Assembly: GCA_021151625.1 (NCBI GenBank)
Contig: JAGKWY010000025.1
Location: 15,092-79,091, forward strand
Direction of reading: 5' to 3'
DNA from: Gammaproteobacteria bacterium
GTDB lineage: Bacteria; Pseudomonadota; Gammaproteobacteria; Pseudomonadales; Cellvibrionaceae
DNA: 64,000 nt
The notes under the pieces are model-generated. The model worked only from the letters and a program-made list of their open reading frames with translations. It was not told the DNA's origin and did no database searches. Position 1 is the stretch's first letter; each line of letters opens with the position of its first letter. The position numbers were made by a program, and so were the translations under genes. Below are positions 62,487 through 64,000 of this stretch, in pieces.

Positions 62487-63179
62487 ATGAAACATTTAAT
62501 TGCATTACTGACGATAATCTTTACACCTGTTACCTTTGCAGGTGTTGTTGTGATTGATCCGGACAACTTCGCTGAAGATACCAACCTCACCCATGTGTCC
62601 AGTTATGTAACCATTGACTCTACTGAACACACTGGTGTGTTTGCCAAGTCTCTCTCCCCTGATGCTGCTGATGGTTATAGTACCCAGGGGTTGGGTAGCA
62701 AAGTGTTCAGTTACACTGATTCAACGAGCGATGTCTTTGCCAGTGAGTGGTCATATAACCCTTACTCTACTGGCGCGCCTGGATTGGAGATAACTTTTCT
62801 CGCTCCAGTTACCCACTTCTCCATTTTAGTTGCAGAGCTTTATCGCGATGCATCTTATGGTGATGATCCCTTGTGGATTGAGATTTACGACACCGAAAAT
62901 AATTTGATCGATTTCCCCTATGATAATCGCTTTAATAAGCAGGTCTTGCTGGGGCGTATTGCCGATGTTGAAGAGGTAGAAGTCTATTGGGCATATCACA
63001 CGTTTGAGTGGAGCGGTGCAAACCTTGGCAAGGTTATTATTGGTGGTGATAGTGAGCCCACTACTTTTGATCGCTTGGAGTTTACCCTTGCAGAAGTACC
63101 GGAGCCTTCATCTATATTGTTAATGCTTGTTGGTCTTTTGACTTTAGTTGGAAGCAGAATTTATTCACGCAACAACTAG
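62487..63179 (+). CDS. PEP-CTERM sorting-domain protein
   Basis: This 230-residue exported protein has a signal peptide (to about residue 18, TFAG). A beta-rich middle without a recognised domain follows. The C-terminal sorting tag is VPEPSSILLMLVGLLTLVG plus the basic tail SRIYSRNN. The tag is the substrate of exosortase, which cleaves it and releases or anchors the protein outside the cell, often with exopolysaccharide. No exosortase gene is in the window. AGGATG precedes the ATG. Function of the main domain is unknown. Confidence 0.88.
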   Translation: MKHLIALLTIIFTPVTFAGVVVIDPDNFAEDTNLTHVSSYVTIDSTEHTGVFAKSLSPDAADGYSTQGLGSKVFSYTDSTSDVFASEWSYNPYSTGAPGLEITFLAPVTHFSILVAELYRDASYGDDPLWIEIYDTENNLIDFPYDNRFNKQVLLGRIADVEEVEVYWAYHTFEWSGANLGKVIIGGDSEPTTFDRLEFTLAEVPEPSSILLMLVGLLTLVGSRIYSRNN

Positions 63180-63193
63180 ACATTAAGTCGTGT

Positions 63194-63227
63194 AAAAAAA
63201 TCGCCTCATTAAGAGGCGATTTTTTTT
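63194..63227. terminator. bidirectional terminator between the PEP-CTERM and LecA-like genes
   Basis: TCGCCTC (63201-63207) pairs with GAGGCGA (63213-63219), with seven A residues before and eight T residues after. It serves both convergent genes. Confidence 0.93.
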
Positions 63228-63232
63228 AGTGG

Positions 63233-64000
63233 TTAGTAAGGTTTTACGGTGATGTCATAGCTACCGATATTATCGTTGAGATCGGCTGCTGTTTGTTTGT
63301 CATTAATTCCAAAAATCAAATCGCCAGTGCGATATGCGGTAAACATTCTATTATCGCCAATCGCCATCCAATTGCCATCGGCTCCAATTTTTGCCAAGAG
63401 CGAACCCTGTGGCGCACCGGGGAGTGTGCAGTGACCAACATTACAGGTTGTGCCATTGCCTTTGGGGGTTGCAATTGGAAAGCTTGCATTAGCTGGCCAT
63501 GTATTCACTTGGCCAGTGGCAGTAATTACTACTCGTTGACCTGCAGTTAAACGAATACTTGCCTCTCTGTTTACGCTATTGCCTTGCATGGTAAAGGTGT
63601 GTGGCAGTGTTTGATAAATGCGTTGGCTTTTTAAGATTCGATAATATGCAGTACCTTTATATAGGGTCGTTGAATCTTTCAGAATTCCAATGGTTAATTC
63701 GTTTACTTCTTGCGTAAATATTGAATTATTTTGCTTTTTACACAGCAAATAATTATTTCCATATACGCTGGTGCGATATTGGTCGGTACACTGGCGAAAC
63801 CAGTTAGTGACATCTGTCCCATTGACACCAGCAATAATTTGATAGGGGCTGTTAGCGACAAATACTTGTGGTGGCAACCCTGATGGCAAACCGACTGCAA
63901 TATCAAACTCTTGCACGTCAAGGTATTCACCACTTTGGGGAAAAATTGGCAGTGTTGGCGGCATGTCTTGCTGTGCAGTTGATTGAAAGCTAATGCTCAT
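63233..64000 (-). CDS. secreted protein with LecA (PA-IL)-like C-terminal domain, 5' partial
   Basis: At least 255 residues are encoded, running to the window edge. The first in-window Met (at 64000) is followed by SISFQSTAQQ, which looks like the end of a signal peptide, so the true start is probably beyond the window. The N-terminal half has a beta-rich segment of unknown type with paired cysteines. The C-terminal ~120 residues resemble the PA-IL/LecA galactophilic lectin fold: RVVITATGQVNTW, GSLLAKIGADGNWMAIG and LIFGINDK followed by NDNIGSYDITV. It probably binds galactose-type glycans, which would suit pectin side chains. That link is inference. Confidence 0.7.
   Translation of the reverse strand: MSISFQSTAQQDMPPTLPIFPQSGEYLDVQEFDIAVGLPSGLPPQVFVANSPYQIIAGVNGTDVTNWFRQCTDQYRTSVYGNNYLLCKKQNNSIFTQEVNELTIGILKDSTTLYKGTAYYRILKSQRIYQTLPHTFTMQGNSVNREASIRLTAGQRVVITATGQVNTWPANASFPIATPKGNGTTCNVGHCTLPGAPQGSLLAKIGADGNWMAIGDNRMFTAYRTGDLIFGINDKQTAADLNDNIGSYDITVKPY

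Overview
The window reads as the chromosome of a plant-polysaccharide-degrading gammaproteobacterium of the Cellvibrio type (Cellvibrionaceae). That placement is inference. It rests on the gammaproteobacterial block dprA-tsaC-hemF-aroE, a prlC-yheV pair, large TonB-dependent receptors of the Xanthomonas/Caulobacter type, a pectate lyase with a serine-rich linker, a lipoprotein GH3 glucosidase and a full pectin/uronate pathway. No rRNA, tRNA, CRISPR array or complete insertion sequence was seen.

Layout. (1) 1-12.6 kb: housekeeping genes (dprA partial, tsaC, hemF, aroE, yqaA-like), a first SGNH-MBOAT O-acylation pair, a LysR regulator divergent from doxX and pirin, an FAH-family hydrolase, a gamma carbonic anhydrase, oligopeptidase A missing its first ~65 residues, and yheV. 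(2) 13-21 kb: an accessory island of one TonB-dependent receptor, SapC, a JmjC/cupin-like oxygenase, a flavin-dependent tryptophan-halogenase-like enzyme, a DUF6445 (2OG-Fe(II)-like) protein and a second SapC. (3) 21.5-31.3 kb: a secreted FG-GAP/discoidin-like protein, a GH3 lipoprotein, a second O-acylation operon (MBOAT, two SGNH proteins, SDR) and a periplasmic binding-protein-like gene. (4) 31.5-39 kb: a two-component system (sigma-54 activator and histidine kinase) divergent from a HlyD/ABC/FtsX export operon, which carries a near-consensus sigma-54 promoter and an upstream dyad. (5) 39-62.3 kb: a pectin utilisation locus of CE8 pectinesterase, uxuB-like reductase, kdgK, uxaA, GH28, two tandem TonB receptors, DUF4861-GH105, kduI, kduD and PL1. 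The transhydrogenase operon pntAA-pntAB-pntB and a VOC gene sit inside it. (6) 62.4-64 kb: a PEP-CTERM protein and a partial gene with a LecA-like C-terminus.

How the pectin genes connect: CE8 removes methyl esters. PL1 and GH28 cut homogalacturonan, the receptors import oligomers, and GH105 cleaves unsaturated ends. KduI and KduD convert 5-keto-4-deoxyuronate to 2-keto-3-deoxygluconate (KDG). The uronate branch (UxuB-like, UxaA) also ends at KDG, and KdgK phosphorylates it. Glucuronate isomerase (UxaC), the aldolase Eda and an inner-membrane uronate transporter are not in the window.

Unusual points: several genes look damaged (prlC 5' end, pntAA interior, both ends of uxaA, the GH105 signal peptide, possibly the GH28 signal peptide). 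Three copies of a hairpin element share a conserved core (CATGGATG...ATGGATG) but each has its own stem sequence, and one forms the 3' end of uxaA. Whether the lesions are real or assembly errors cannot be decided from sequence alone.
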